Assembly (NCBI GenBank): GCA_020027805.1
Contig: JAHKKQ010000065.1
Location: forward strand, 1-10,084
Direction of reading: 5' to 3'
Source of the DNA: Candidatus Dadabacteria bacterium
GTDB taxonomy: Bacteria > Desulfobacterota_D > UBA1144 > Nemesobacterales > UBA2774
DNA length: 10,084 nt
Below, in pieces: positions 1 to 6,228 of the stretch. The translations under genes were made by a program, and so were the position numbers. Position 1 is the first letter of the stretch; each line of letters begins with the position of its first letter. The notes beneath the pieces are model-generated. The model made no database searches. It was given only the letters and a program-made list of their open reading frames with translations, and was not told the origin of the DNA.

Positions 1-54
1 CATCTTTACATAAAGCCATTGTCTGCCTCTTTTGCGCCTGCAGAAAGAAAGTGT

Positions 55-78
55 CGCAAACATTTCCGCAAACATTTC
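55..78. repeat. Perfect tandem duplication of a 12-bp unit
   Basis: The unit CGCAAACATTTC occurs twice with no spacer, at 55-66 and 67-78, without mismatch. Only two copies are present, so this is a small local duplication and not an array. It could be replication slippage or a tandem binding site; nothing around it decides between these. Confidence 0.85.
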
Positions 79-206
79 ATAGTATCGGTTGCAAAAGACT
101 TCGATGTTGCAGATCATTCTGAATCGCAAGTTGTACCAAGATAGATGCATGCTTTTCAATAAAGTTCCAACAATCCGGAATTCCGGGGTTATGTGGGTAT
201 TAGACC

Positions 207-235
207 GAATTAGCTGCATTTTATACAACTAATTC
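207..235. promoter_or_regulatory. Inverted repeat flanking a -10-like element
   Basis: GAATTAG at 207-213 is the exact reverse complement of CTAATTC at 229-235, with a 15-nt loop. The loop contains TTATAC/TATACA, which resembles a -10 box. Such a dyad could be an operator over a promoter for the gene at 354. No good -35 element is visible, and the arms are only 7 bp in an AT-rich background, so chance is possible. Confidence 0.3.
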
Positions 236-353
236 AAGTTTTAATTAAAATCAGTCACTAAACTAATCCTCCACAATTAAAGAAACAAATTATGAAACCT
301 TCTCAATCTTTTTGCTTCTTATTCAAAACCACATAATTACAAAGGAGATTTTC

Positions 354-664
354 ATGGCAAAAATTCCATATGTACAAAAGGAGAATGCGTCACCCGAGAT
401 AAGAGCCTTATACGAACAAGTCGAGGGCAAACTCGGCTTGGTGCCTAATGTCGTGAAAGCCATGGCTAACAGCCCAGCGTTGCTTCAAGGTTTCATGCCG
501 TTTCTGAAGAAGTCACGAAAGACGTTTCCGCGAGTGACGAATCGATCGGGCAGCTGCGAAATTACTTCGACGATTCACAAATTGCAGAGCTTACCATGGT
601 CATAGGGGTATTTAATGTTCTGACCAGGTTTGCCGATACCTTTAAAGTCGAATTAGAATTTTAA
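354..664 (+). pseudogene. Carboxymuconolactone decarboxylase (AhpD-like) family gene, internal deletion and frameshift
   Basis: Translation from ATG 354, preceded by AAGGAG at 342-347 with good spacing, gives a typical family N-terminus. It begins MAKIPYVQKENASPEI and continues to FMPF, encoded at 492-503. From about 506 the family's C-terminal sequence continues in another frame (EEVTKDVSAS... to ...ADTFKVELEF), ending at TAA 662-664. In the original frame the reading runs on as junk to a stop at 603-605, about 83 codons in all. From family knowledge, the missing middle should carry the CxxC(x)nH active-site region of these peroxidase or decarboxylase-like proteins, and an intact member would be roughly 150-180 residues. 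Deletion plus frameshift at about 505/506 is therefore the simplest reading, and no activity is expected. A sequencing error alone cannot explain it, because the central third is absent. The two preserved ends suggest recent decay. Confidence 0.82.
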
Positions 665-675
665 AGCTCATATGG

Positions 676-705
676 TTCAGTACACGCGATTTTGCTTACT
701 ATAAA
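676..705 (+). promoter_or_regulatory. Weak candidate promoter for the NrtS-like gene
   Basis: TATAAA at 700-705 resembles a -10 box, and TTCAGT at 676-681 lies 18 nt upstream as a poor -35. It sits about 60 nt before the start codon at 768, in the gap after the broken CMD gene. The call rests on similarity to sigma70 hexamers only. Confidence 0.25.
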
Positions 706-767
706 AGCTGATTTATCCTAATTGATGATTATCCCCTGGCTGTTATATCAGCATGAGGTGAAGGCTC

Positions 768-1007
768 ATGGAGGAAAAATTGCGTGTTTTTTTCAGTAAT
801 TTCTTTAGACCCGAAACCAGGGCAAGAGCATTCAGAGTGGCTATAATAGTGGCTCCGATACTTATTATCATTAATCATCACGATACAATCTTAGCTCACA
901 AATTTACGACCCTTCTTATTTTTAAAGCCCTCCTCACTTTTCTCGTGCCGTACTGTGTGTCCGCGTATTCGTCCGCGCGGGCTTATTCGGAGAAGGAGAT
1001 GCAATAA
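768..1007 (+). CDS. nrtS: NrtS-type small nitrate/nitrite transporter
   Basis: This is a 79-residue protein with two hydrophobic segments at about residues 22-37 and 47-67. A basic stretch (RPETRARAFR, 14-23) precedes the first, and a soluble charged tail follows residue 70. The pattern of an Arg-rich N-terminus, an Asn-x-x-Asp turn (N36-H37-H38-D39) and a second helix ending in LVPYCVSAYS (59-68) matches what I know of NrtS. NrtS is a short inner-membrane protein first described for nitrate/nitrite uptake in marine cyanobacteria and found in scattered proteobacteria. ATG 768 is preceded by GAGGTGAAGG at usual spacing. NrtS proteins probably act as oligomers, and some organisms carry two paralogues; only one is seen here. 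No nitrate reductase or regulator is in the window, so direction and substrate are inferred from family resemblance. Another DUF-type small membrane protein remains possible. Confidence 0.72.
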   Translation: MEEKLRVFFSNFFRPETRARAFRVAIIVAPILIIINHHDTILAHKFTTLLIFKALLTFLVPYCVSAYSSARAYSEKEMQ

Positions 1008-1081
1008 TGAATTTGTTTAAAGAAGAATTGGATTTCCACGATCCAGCGCCTGCTGATTGTTGTTGCTACGAGACCAATTAA
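1007..1081 (+). CDS. Possible 24-residue Cys-triplet peptide, overlapping the nrtS stop
   Basis: An ATG at 1007 overlaps the last base of the nrtS TAA stop. AAGGAG at 993-998 lies 8 nt upstream, an ideal spacing, so translational coupling is plausible. The reading frame gives 24 residues, starts MNLFKEELDF, contains three consecutive cysteines (C18-C20) and stops at TAA 1079-1081. I do not recognise it. It may be a real short peptide, the surviving head of a longer gene whose body was lost, or a chance ORF. The Shine-Dalgarno and overlap argue for translation; the lack of a known family and the surrounding decay argue for a remnant. Length alone cannot separate these. Confidence 0.33.
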   Translation: MNLFKEELDFHDPAPADCCCYETN

Positions 1082-1389
1082 TTCCGGGCGTTTACCTGTT
1101 TTGCTTCCTTGTTCACGAAGCGGGCCTCCGGTTTCAATCCACTGCTCAATATAGCATAGCGCCTTTTTTCCCACCGGCTTGCTTCATACTCTCAAGGCTA
1201 TTCTCGTTATCTTCCATTACGGCGATTTCACGCCCTGAAATGATCGATATCCTCAGTAGTAAATCTCATGCTCTTGAGTTTTCTCAGAAAATTCTTCGCG
1301 GGATGGCAATGCGGCTCTTTATTGTGTTGTTTTGATTTATTAACTCCTATGTCTGGTGTATCTTTATTCTTCGAAATAGGGGCTTAATC
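1082..1389. other. Stretch without a supportable gene
   Basis: About 310 bases with no convincing coding region. A plus-strand frame at 1057-1335 stays open for 92 codons but has no Shine-Dalgarno, is rich in Ser, Phe, Leu and Ile without family resemblance, and ends in low-complexity hydrophobic residues. The minus strand has short open pieces (for example 983-1174) that look more protein-like, with charged and Gly-rich segments, but are interrupted by stops. That would fit a decayed minus-strand gene. No terminator hairpin with a T-run, tRNA or other structured RNA was recognised. The last bases form the leader of the HAD gene. Confidence 0.45.
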
Positions 1390-2070
1390 ATGTTAAAAGC
1401 GGTGATCTTTGATTTCGACGGGGTTATAGCCGATACGGAGCCGATACATCTGGGCGCCTTCCAGAGGACCCTGGACGGCCTCGGTATCCGTCTTACTGAA
1501 GAGGATTATTACGCCAGGTACCTTGCCTACGACGATAAGACGTTCTTCAGGAGGTTTCTCGGAGACAGGGGTTATGAGCACGAAGATTCTTTGATTGAAG
1601 AGTTGATTCAGAGGAAATCCGGCCATTACGATAACTTGATAAGGGGTAATATCGAGATCCTGCCGGGGGTCAGGAGCTTTATCGAAAAAATTGCCGGGAA
1701 ATACCGCATCGCTATAGGCTCGGGAGCGATGAAGGGCGAGATTACGGATATACTCGAGTTCGCCGGCATCAGGGGACTTTTCGAGATAATTGTCGGCGCC
1801 GAGGATATAGAGAACTGCAAGCCCGCCCCCGATGTATACCTGGAGGTTTTAAGAAGATTGAACGAGTCGTCTTCCGCTTCGGAGAACATATCGGCGGATG
1901 AATGCCTCGTAGTAGAGGATTCCGTTTCCGGTATCAAAGCCGCCCTCGCCGCTGGTATGAAATGTCTGGCCGTAACAAACTCATATTCGGCTGACGAGCT
2001 TTCAAGCGCCCATATGGTGAGAGAGAGCCTGAGCAGTGTCCGGACCGAGGACCTGGGCGCATTGTTCTGA
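1390..2070 (+). CDS. HAD superfamily (subfamily IA) hydrolase, beta-phosphoglucomutase-like
   Basis: This 226-residue protein has all four HAD motifs. Motif I is DFDGVIADTE with nucleophile D8 and acid/base D10. Motif II is the Ser in GSG (S111). Motif III is K144 in CKPAPDVY. Motif IV is VVEDSVSGIKAA with E176 and D177 binding magnesium. A helical cap (C1) lies between motifs I and II, about residues 15-85. This layout is that of the PGMB/phosphoglycolate phosphatase group of cytoplasmic enzymes that remove or transfer a phosphoryl group on sugar phosphates or other small phosphoesters. The exact substrate cannot be read from sequence. The start at 1390 is supported by AGGGG at 1378-1382 with a 7-nt spacer, and the first residues run straight into motif I. 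It is followed by a sugar-nucleotide gene, so a sugar-phosphate role is plausible but not shown. Confidence 0.9.
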   Translation: MLKAVIFDFDGVIADTEPIHLGAFQRTLDGLGIRLTEEDYYARYLAYDDKTFFRRFLGDRGYEHEDSLIEELIQRKSGHYDNLIRGNIEILPGVRSFIEKIAGKYRIAIGSGAMKGEITDILEFAGIRGLFEIIVGAEDIENCKPAPDVYLEVLRRLNESSSASENISADECLVVEDSVSGIKAALAAGMKCLAVTNSYSADELSSAHMVRESLSSVRTEDLGALF

Positions 2071-2143
2071 TAACTCCTCGGATAACTATGGCCGCTCCTC
2101 CTTCACTTATTCACTTTGCGAGCTCCCTATTCCTCCGTAGAAA

Positions 2144-2172
2144 TTGAGAAATGCCTTAACTCCAATTACTAT
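2144..2172 (+). promoter_or_regulatory. Candidate sigma70 promoter for manC
   Basis: TTGAGA at 2144-2149 and TACTAT at 2167-2172 are separated by exactly 17 nt. They match the -35 consensus at 5 of 6 positions and the -10 at 4 of 6. Transcription would begin at about 2179, on or next to the ATG there, which would make the message leaderless or nearly so. This fits the absence of a Shine-Dalgarno sequence before that ATG. Confidence 0.42.
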
Positions 2173-2178
2173 TACTCT

Positions 2179-3264
2179 ATGGAAATGTACGCTCTTGTAA
2201 TGGCGGGCGGAGAGGGGAGGAGGTTCTGGCCCCTGAGCAGCCGGAATAAGCCCAAGCAGTTCTTGTGCCTCACCGGCGAGAAATCCCTGATAAGGCAGAC
2301 CGTGGACAGGGTCCTGCCGCTCCTCCCGATACAGAAAGTGTTCGTGGTCACCGTTGCCCGATATGCCGAAGAGACCCTGAAGCATATTCCGGAACTCCCG
2401 GAGGAGAACCTCATACTCGAGCCCGAGGGGAAGAACACTGCCCCGTGCATCGCCTACGGCACGCTCAGAATGACGGGTTCCGCCAGGGACCCGGTTATAG
2501 TCGTCCTGCCTGCGGACCATGCGGTAGGGGATGACGAGGGGTTCAGGAGCGTGCTGCGTTTCGCTTGCGAAACCTCTGGCGTAGTGCTCGAGAACGGCCA
2601 ATACCCGCTCATTACGCTCGGCGTAACCCCGACCGCGCCCGAAACCGGTTACGGATACATAAAATCGACCCGGAAAGTCGTGTCCTCCTCCGGCGCCTAC
2701 AGCGCGCTGGTGGTGGAGAGGTTTACTGAAAAGCCCGATTTGAATACCGCGCTCGGTTTCCTTAAAGAAGGCGGGTATTACTGGAACACCGGGGTGTTCG
2801 TATGGAAGGCCTCGTCGATCATTTCCGATTTCTCCAGGATTATTCCGGGCTGGTACAGGCACTTCGGTAAGATATCCGAGAGCATCGGAAAGGCATCTGA
2901 AGAAAAGGCGGTTTCTTCCTTTTATAAAGCGATCGAGCCGGGCTCGATAGACAAGCTGATACTCGAGCATTCCGATAATACCGTCGTCATACCGGTGAGC
3001 TATCCCTGGAGCGATGTAGGGAGCTGGAAGACGCTCGACGAGTTTCTGCGTACGGGCGGGGATGAGAATATCTTTCGCGGGAGCGGGGTTTCGGTCGATT
3101 CATCCGGGTGTCTCGTCTTCGGCGACAAAAGGGTGATAGCGCTCGTGGGGGTAAAGGATCTTGTGGTGGTTGACTCTGAGAACGGCATATTGATACTCGG
3201 CAAGGAAAAATCCCAGGATGTAAAGAAGGTAGCCGAGGAACTTAGTAAAAAGATTAAAGATTAG
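2179..3264 (+). CDS. manC: Mannose-1-phosphate guanylyltransferase (GDP-mannose synthesis)
   Basis: The enzyme joins GTP and mannose 1-phosphate to give GDP-mannose and pyrophosphate in the cytoplasm, feeding polysaccharide, LPS or fucose/rhamnose pathways. Numbered from ATG 2179 (361 residues), it shows the nucleotidyltransferase signature GGEGRRFWPLS at 10-20, PADH at 111-114, FTEKPD at 182-187, WNTGVF at 202-207 and PWSDVGSW at 276-283. The length fits the short, single-domain form; the C-terminal cupin phosphomannose isomerase domain of bifunctional enzymes is absent. The frame is open upstream to a TTG at 2116, but the family begins within a few residues of the ALVMAGG strand, so ATG 2179 or 2185 is more likely. 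Neither has a Shine-Dalgarno. The HAD gene lies 108 nt upstream on the same strand. A related hexose-1-phosphate nucleotidyltransferase is less likely given WNTG and PWSDVGSW. Confidence 0.92.
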   Translation: MEMYALVMAGGEGRRFWPLSSRNKPKQFLCLTGEKSLIRQTVDRVLPLLPIQKVFVVTVARYAEETLKHIPELPEENLILEPEGKNTAPCIAYGTLRMTGSARDPVIVVLPADHAVGDDEGFRSVLRFACETSGVVLENGQYPLITLGVTPTAPETGYGYIKSTRKVVSSSGAYSALVVERFTEKPDLNTALGFLKEGGYYWNTGVFVWKASSIISDFSRIIPGWYRHFGKISESIGKASEEKAVSSFYKAIEPGSIDKLILEHSDNTVVIPVSYPWSDVGSWKTLDEFLRTGGDENIFRGSGVSVDSSGCLVFGDKRVIALVGVKDLVVVDSENGILILGKEKSQDVKKVAEELSKKIKD

Positions 3265-3285
3265 ATACCAACCCGCCATAATTAA

Positions 3286-3314
3286 TTGATATTTATCGTT
3301 TATTGCCCTAAAAT
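3286..3314 (+). promoter_or_regulatory. Strong candidate sigma70 promoter for the gmk-rel operon
   Basis: TTGATA at 3286-3291 and TAAAAT at 3309-3314 are exactly 17 nt apart, each matching the consensus at 5 of 6 positions, in an AT-rich gap after manC. The predicted start near 3321 leaves a leader of about 38 nt before the ATG at 3359. The leader contains TAAGGAG at 3326-3332, about 26 nt before the start codon. No terminator hairpin separates manC from this promoter, so some read-through is possible. Confidence 0.62.
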
Positions 3315-3358
3315 TGTATATAAGCTAAGGAGTTATCAAATAAACGGGACTTAAAATC

Positions 3359-3967
3359 ATGCGAGAAGGGAATATCTTCATAGTATCGGGTCCATCAGGG
3401 GGCGGGAAGACCACGCTTGTGGAAAGGGTGCTCCAGGATCTGAATAATCTCAGGTTTTCGGTTTCCTGTACGACACGTAATCCGAGAGCCGGCGAAGTGA
3501 ACGGAAAAGATTATATTTTTGTAACCCAAAACGAGTTCAAAAAGATGATCGACGAGGGTAAATTCGCCGAATATGCAAATGTACACGGACACATGTACGG
3601 GACGCCGTTGGCCGAGCTGGAAAGCGCGGCAAAATCGGGAGTCGACCTGCTGCTGGACATAGATGTCCAGGGGGCGAGACAGATAAGGCAAAGGTTCAGC
3701 AGTGGGGTTTATTGCTTTGTCCTGCCTTCGTCGTTTGAGCTTTTGAGGGCCAGGCTTTTAGAGAGGGGGAGTGAAAACAGGGGTGAGATCGAAAAGCGTC
3801 TCTCCGAAGCCGGGAAGGAGATAGAAGACATAGATAACTATGATTATATAATTATTAACGACGAGCTCGACCGGGCCCTTGAATCCCTTCTATCGGTAAT
3901 AATCTCGGCCAGGTGCAGGAAGGAAAAGTCGATCGGGATTATAAAAAAAGGATATTCCTCCAAATAA
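3359..3967 (+). CDS. gmk: Guanylate kinase
   Basis: Gmk phosphorylates GMP (and dGMP) with ATP to GDP, a required cytoplasmic step in GTP supply. The 202-residue protein has the P-loop GPSGGGKT at 11-18. The GMP-binding region follows at about 36-55 (SCTTRNPRAGEVNGKDYIF), with a conserved HMYGTP at 78-83 and DVQGARQIR at 102-110. The lid and C-terminal helices complete the fold. Length is normal for the family. ATG 3359 begins directly before the first strand. The nearest good Shine-Dalgarno (TAAGGAG, 3326-3332) is unusually far upstream, so translation initiation here is not typical. Only 4 nt separate its stop from rel. In several bacteria (p)ppGpp inhibits guanylate kinase, which gives the neighbourhood functional sense; inhibition of this particular enzyme is inference. 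Confidence 0.97.
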   Translation: MREGNIFIVSGPSGGGKTTLVERVLQDLNNLRFSVSCTTRNPRAGEVNGKDYIFVTQNEFKKMIDEGKFAEYANVHGHMYGTPLAELESAAKSGVDLLLDIDVQGARQIRQRFSSGVYCFVLPSSFELLRARLLERGSENRGEIEKRLSEAGKEIEDIDNYDYIIINDELDRALESLLSVIISARCRKEKSIGIIKKGYSSK

Positions 3968-3971
3968 TACA

Positions 3972-6134
3972 ATGATCAGGCTTAACGACATAACGGACCG
4001 TGTTAACTCCTACTTATATCTGACCGACACGGACGTCGAGCTTCTGAAGAAGGCTTACGTCTATTCGGCGAAGGTCCATGCCGGACAGACCCGGAGCTCG
4101 GGGGAGCCTTATCTGAGCCACCCGCTTGAGGTATGCGGAATACTGGCCGAAATGAAGCTCGATATGTCTTCGATCGTCACGGGGCTCCTTCACGATACCG
4201 TCGAGGATACCCTCGCCACGACGGAGGAGATCGACACCCTTTTCGGAAGCGAGATCGCGTTCCTCGTGGAGGGGGTCACCAAAATAAGCCAGCTCCCCTA
4301 TACGACGAAGATCGAGCGGCAGGCGGAGGGCTTCAGAAAGCTCATACTGGCGACGGCAAAGGACATCAGGGTGGTCCTTATAAAGCTCGCCGACAGGCTC
4401 CATAACATGCGCACCCTCGAGCACCTGCCCGAGTCCAGGCGGAAGAGCATCGCCAAGGAGACGTTCGATATATACGCCCCGCTTGCCCAGAGGCTCGGTA
4501 TAAACTGGGTGGCGAACGAGCTCGAGGACCTGTCGTTCCGGTTCCTCAATCCCGAGGAATACGATAGACTCGCGAACCTGATCGAGGAGAGGAAGAAGGA
4601 ATGGGGGGCCCACGTCGACGAGATAAAGAATATAATCAACGGCAAGCTTGAAGAGTTCGATATAAACGCCGAGGTTACGGGAAGGTTTAAGCACGTTTAC
4701 GGGATTTATAGAAAGATGCAGTCCCAGAATCTGGAGTTCGAGAGTGTGTACGACGTCATAGCGTTCAGGATCATCACGAACTCCCTCAGGGAATGTTATG
4801 AAGCCCTGGGCGCGGTGCATTCGGCATGGAAGCCCGTGCCGGGACGCTTCAAGGATTACATCGCGCTTCCCAAGGGGAACGGTTACCAGTCCCTGCACAC
4901 GACGGTGATCGGGCCTTTCGGCGAAAGGATGGAGATCCAGATAAGGGCCCGCGCGATGCACGAAGTGGCCGAGTACGGTGTCGCTTCACATTGGAAATAC
5001 AAAGAAGGCAAACTCGATAGTCACGGTACATACGAGATCTACTCCACACTGAGGCAGCTCCTCGAATGGAAGGATATTAAAGACCCGACCGAGTACATGG
5101 AAGCGATAAAGGGCGAGCTTATTTCAGACGTTGTGTACGTCTTCACGCCCCAGGGAGACCTCGTGGAGCTCCCGAGCGGTGCGACGCCGGTCGATTTCGC
5201 CTACGCCGTGCATACCGAGGTCGGCAACAAGTGCACGAGGGCGAACGTCAACGGCAAGCTCGTCCCGCTAAGCCACCAGCTGAGGACGGGCGATACCGTG
5301 GAGATAGTCACCTCGGGCGACAAGCACCCCAACCGGGACTGGCTCAAGTTCGTCGTCACCTCGCGCGCTAAGACGAAGATACGCTCGTGGTTGAGGAATG
5401 AGGAAAGGACTCAATCCGAGATCGTAGGGAAATCTATTTGCGAGCGGAAATTCAAGCAGCACGGGCTCGACTTCCAGGCGATGCTTAAGGGTGGAGAGCT
5501 CGATAGCGCTCTCTCTGAACTGAAATTCAAGGACGAAAAAGAGCTCTATCTCGCGGTCGGGTTCGGCAAGACTTCGGCGACCGACCTCCTTAAACGAGTG
5601 CTCCCGACGGACAAGATGCGTCCGGGGCCTGAGAAAGAATCCAGGATCGAGAAAATCATACAGACTATTACGGGCTCGAGCGAAGGCGGCGTGCTCATAA
5701 GCGGTTATAACGACGTCATGATCAGGTTCGCCAACTGCTGCTCCCCGCTTCCCGGAGAGCAGATCACGGGCTACATAACGAGAGGCAAGGGTATCACTAT
5801 ACACAAGAACGACTGCCCGCGTCTTCTCGACATCGACGATGCGAGACGCATAGACGTCGAGTGGGACAGTAATTTCAAACCGCAGAGGCCGGCGAGAATA
5901 GTGGTTTTGTGCGCTGACCGGCCGGGCATGCTCTCGAATATCACGAGCTCTTTCTCATCGTCCGACATAAACATATCGAAGGCCGAAATACACTCGACCG
6001 ACGTGGATACGGCGATCGGGACCTTCGACGTTGTGGTCAGCGACCTCGAGCAGCTCGAGAACGTCATGAAGTCCATAAAACAGGTGGACGGAGTCAGGTC
6101 GGTCGAAAGGATGCTTGAATGGGAACGGGTCTAG
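3972..6134 (+). CDS. rel: Bifunctional (p)ppGpp synthetase/hydrolase, RelA/SpoT family
   Basis: This 720-residue alarmone enzyme has all usual domains. The HD hydrolase domain retains R41, H50, the H74-D75/E78-D79 motif, D141 and N145, which correspond to the catalytic and manganese-binding residues of the streptococcal Rel enzyme. The synthetase domain has D261, RFKD at 292-295, GNGYQSLHT at 302-310 and E321. TGS spans about 387-447, the Cys-containing domain (CC at 589-590, C615) about 580-620, and ACT about 641-712. The RxKD form together with an intact HD box points to a two-way enzyme that both makes and degrades (p)ppGpp, not a synthetase-only RelA. TGS, CC and ACT normally read ribosome and amino-acid state. 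It starts 4 nt after gmk with only a weak AAGGAT about 18 nt upstream, so coupling to gmk translation is likely. No rpoZ lies between the two genes. Confidence 0.97.
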   Translation: MIRLNDITDRVNSYLYLTDTDVELLKKAYVYSAKVHAGQTRSSGEPYLSHPLEVCGILAEMKLDMSSIVTGLLHDTVEDTLATTEEIDTLFGSEIAFLVEGVTKISQLPYTTKIERQAEGFRKLILATAKDIRVVLIKLADRLHNMRTLEHLPESRRKSIAKETFDIYAPLAQRLGINWVANELEDLSFRFLNPEEYDRLANLIEERKKEWGAHVDEIKNIINGKLEEFDINAEVTGRFKHVYGIYRKMQSQNLEFESVYDVIAFRIITNSLRECYEALGAVHSAWKPVPGRFKDYIALPKGNGYQSLHTTVIGPFGERMEIQIRARAMHEVAEYGVASHWKYKEGKLDSHGTYEIYSTLRQLLEWKDIKDPTEYMEAIKGELISDVVYVFTPQGDLVELPSGATPVDFAYAVHTEVGNKCTRANVNGKLVPLSHQLRTGDTVEIVTSGDKHPNRDWLKFVVTSRAKTKIRSWLRNEERTQSEIVGKSICERKFKQHGLDFQAMLKGGELDSALSELKFKDEKELYLAVGFGKTSATDLLKRVLPTDKMRPGPEKESRIEKIIQTITGSSEGGVLISGYNDVMIRFANCCSPLPGEQITGYITRGKGITIHKNDCPRLLDIDDARRIDVEWDSNFKPQRPARIVVLCADRPGMLSNITSSFSSSDINISKAEIHSTDVDTAIGTFDVVVSDLEQLENVMKSIKQVDGVRSVERMLEWERV

Positions 6135-6187
6135 CATCATGACCTTGTCCCGGCTACGTACCCGTTTATACCCCCCGATTGAAAATA

Positions 6188-6216
6188 TTGAAACGGGCCG
6201 ATTCACCATATATACT
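6188..6216 (+). promoter_or_regulatory. Candidate internal promoter for lepB and the pyr genes
   Basis: TTGAAA at 6188-6193 and TATACT at 6211-6216 are separated by 17 nt, each a 5-of-6 match to sigma70 hexamers. They lie in a locally AT-rich gap between rel and lepB. Transcription would begin near 6223-6225, only a few bases before ATG 6229, which has no Shine-Dalgarno. This suggests a nearly leaderless message and gives the downstream genes a supply independent of gmk-rel. Confidence 0.58.
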
Positions 6217-6228
6217 CAAACCTCAATT

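Larger units (their letters stand above)
1..353. other. Non-coding, AT-rich upstream region
   Basis: No coding region is supported on either strand. The stretch is AT-rich compared with the right side of the window. It holds a tandem 12-bp duplication, a 12-bp palindrome CCGGAATTCCGG at 175-186, a second palindrome TTTTAATTAAAA at 239-250, and a dyad around a -10-like element at 207-235. Its last part is the leader of the broken CMD-family gene, with a clear Shine-Dalgarno sequence at 342-347. Confidence 0.6.

Noticed and set aside
1057..1335. Plus-strand open frame of 92 codons
   Set aside because: No Shine-Dalgarno, low-complexity hydrophobic content and no family resemblance; treated as unexplained non-coding DNA.
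2116..2178. Upstream TTG start giving manC a 21-residue N-terminal extension
   Set aside because: The extra residues (Asn/Tyr/Ser-rich) do not resemble the family N-terminus and overlap a good promoter; ATG 2179 or 2185 fits better.
2107..2970. Minus-strand open frame of 287 codons opposite manC
   Set aside because: manC on the plus strand has all family motifs. The reverse frame is rich in Arg, Gly and Pro, has no recognisable domain and no ribosome site, and is a codon-bias shadow.
4014..4961. Minus-strand open frame of 315 codons opposite rel
   Set aside because: It lies wholly within the conserved HD and synthetase domains of rel; the composition is that of a mirror frame.
6115..6228. 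Upstream starts for lepB at TTG 6115 or ATG 6139
   Set aside because: The first lies inside the end of rel. The added residues read like intergenic DNA and cover a strong promoter match. Not fully excluded.
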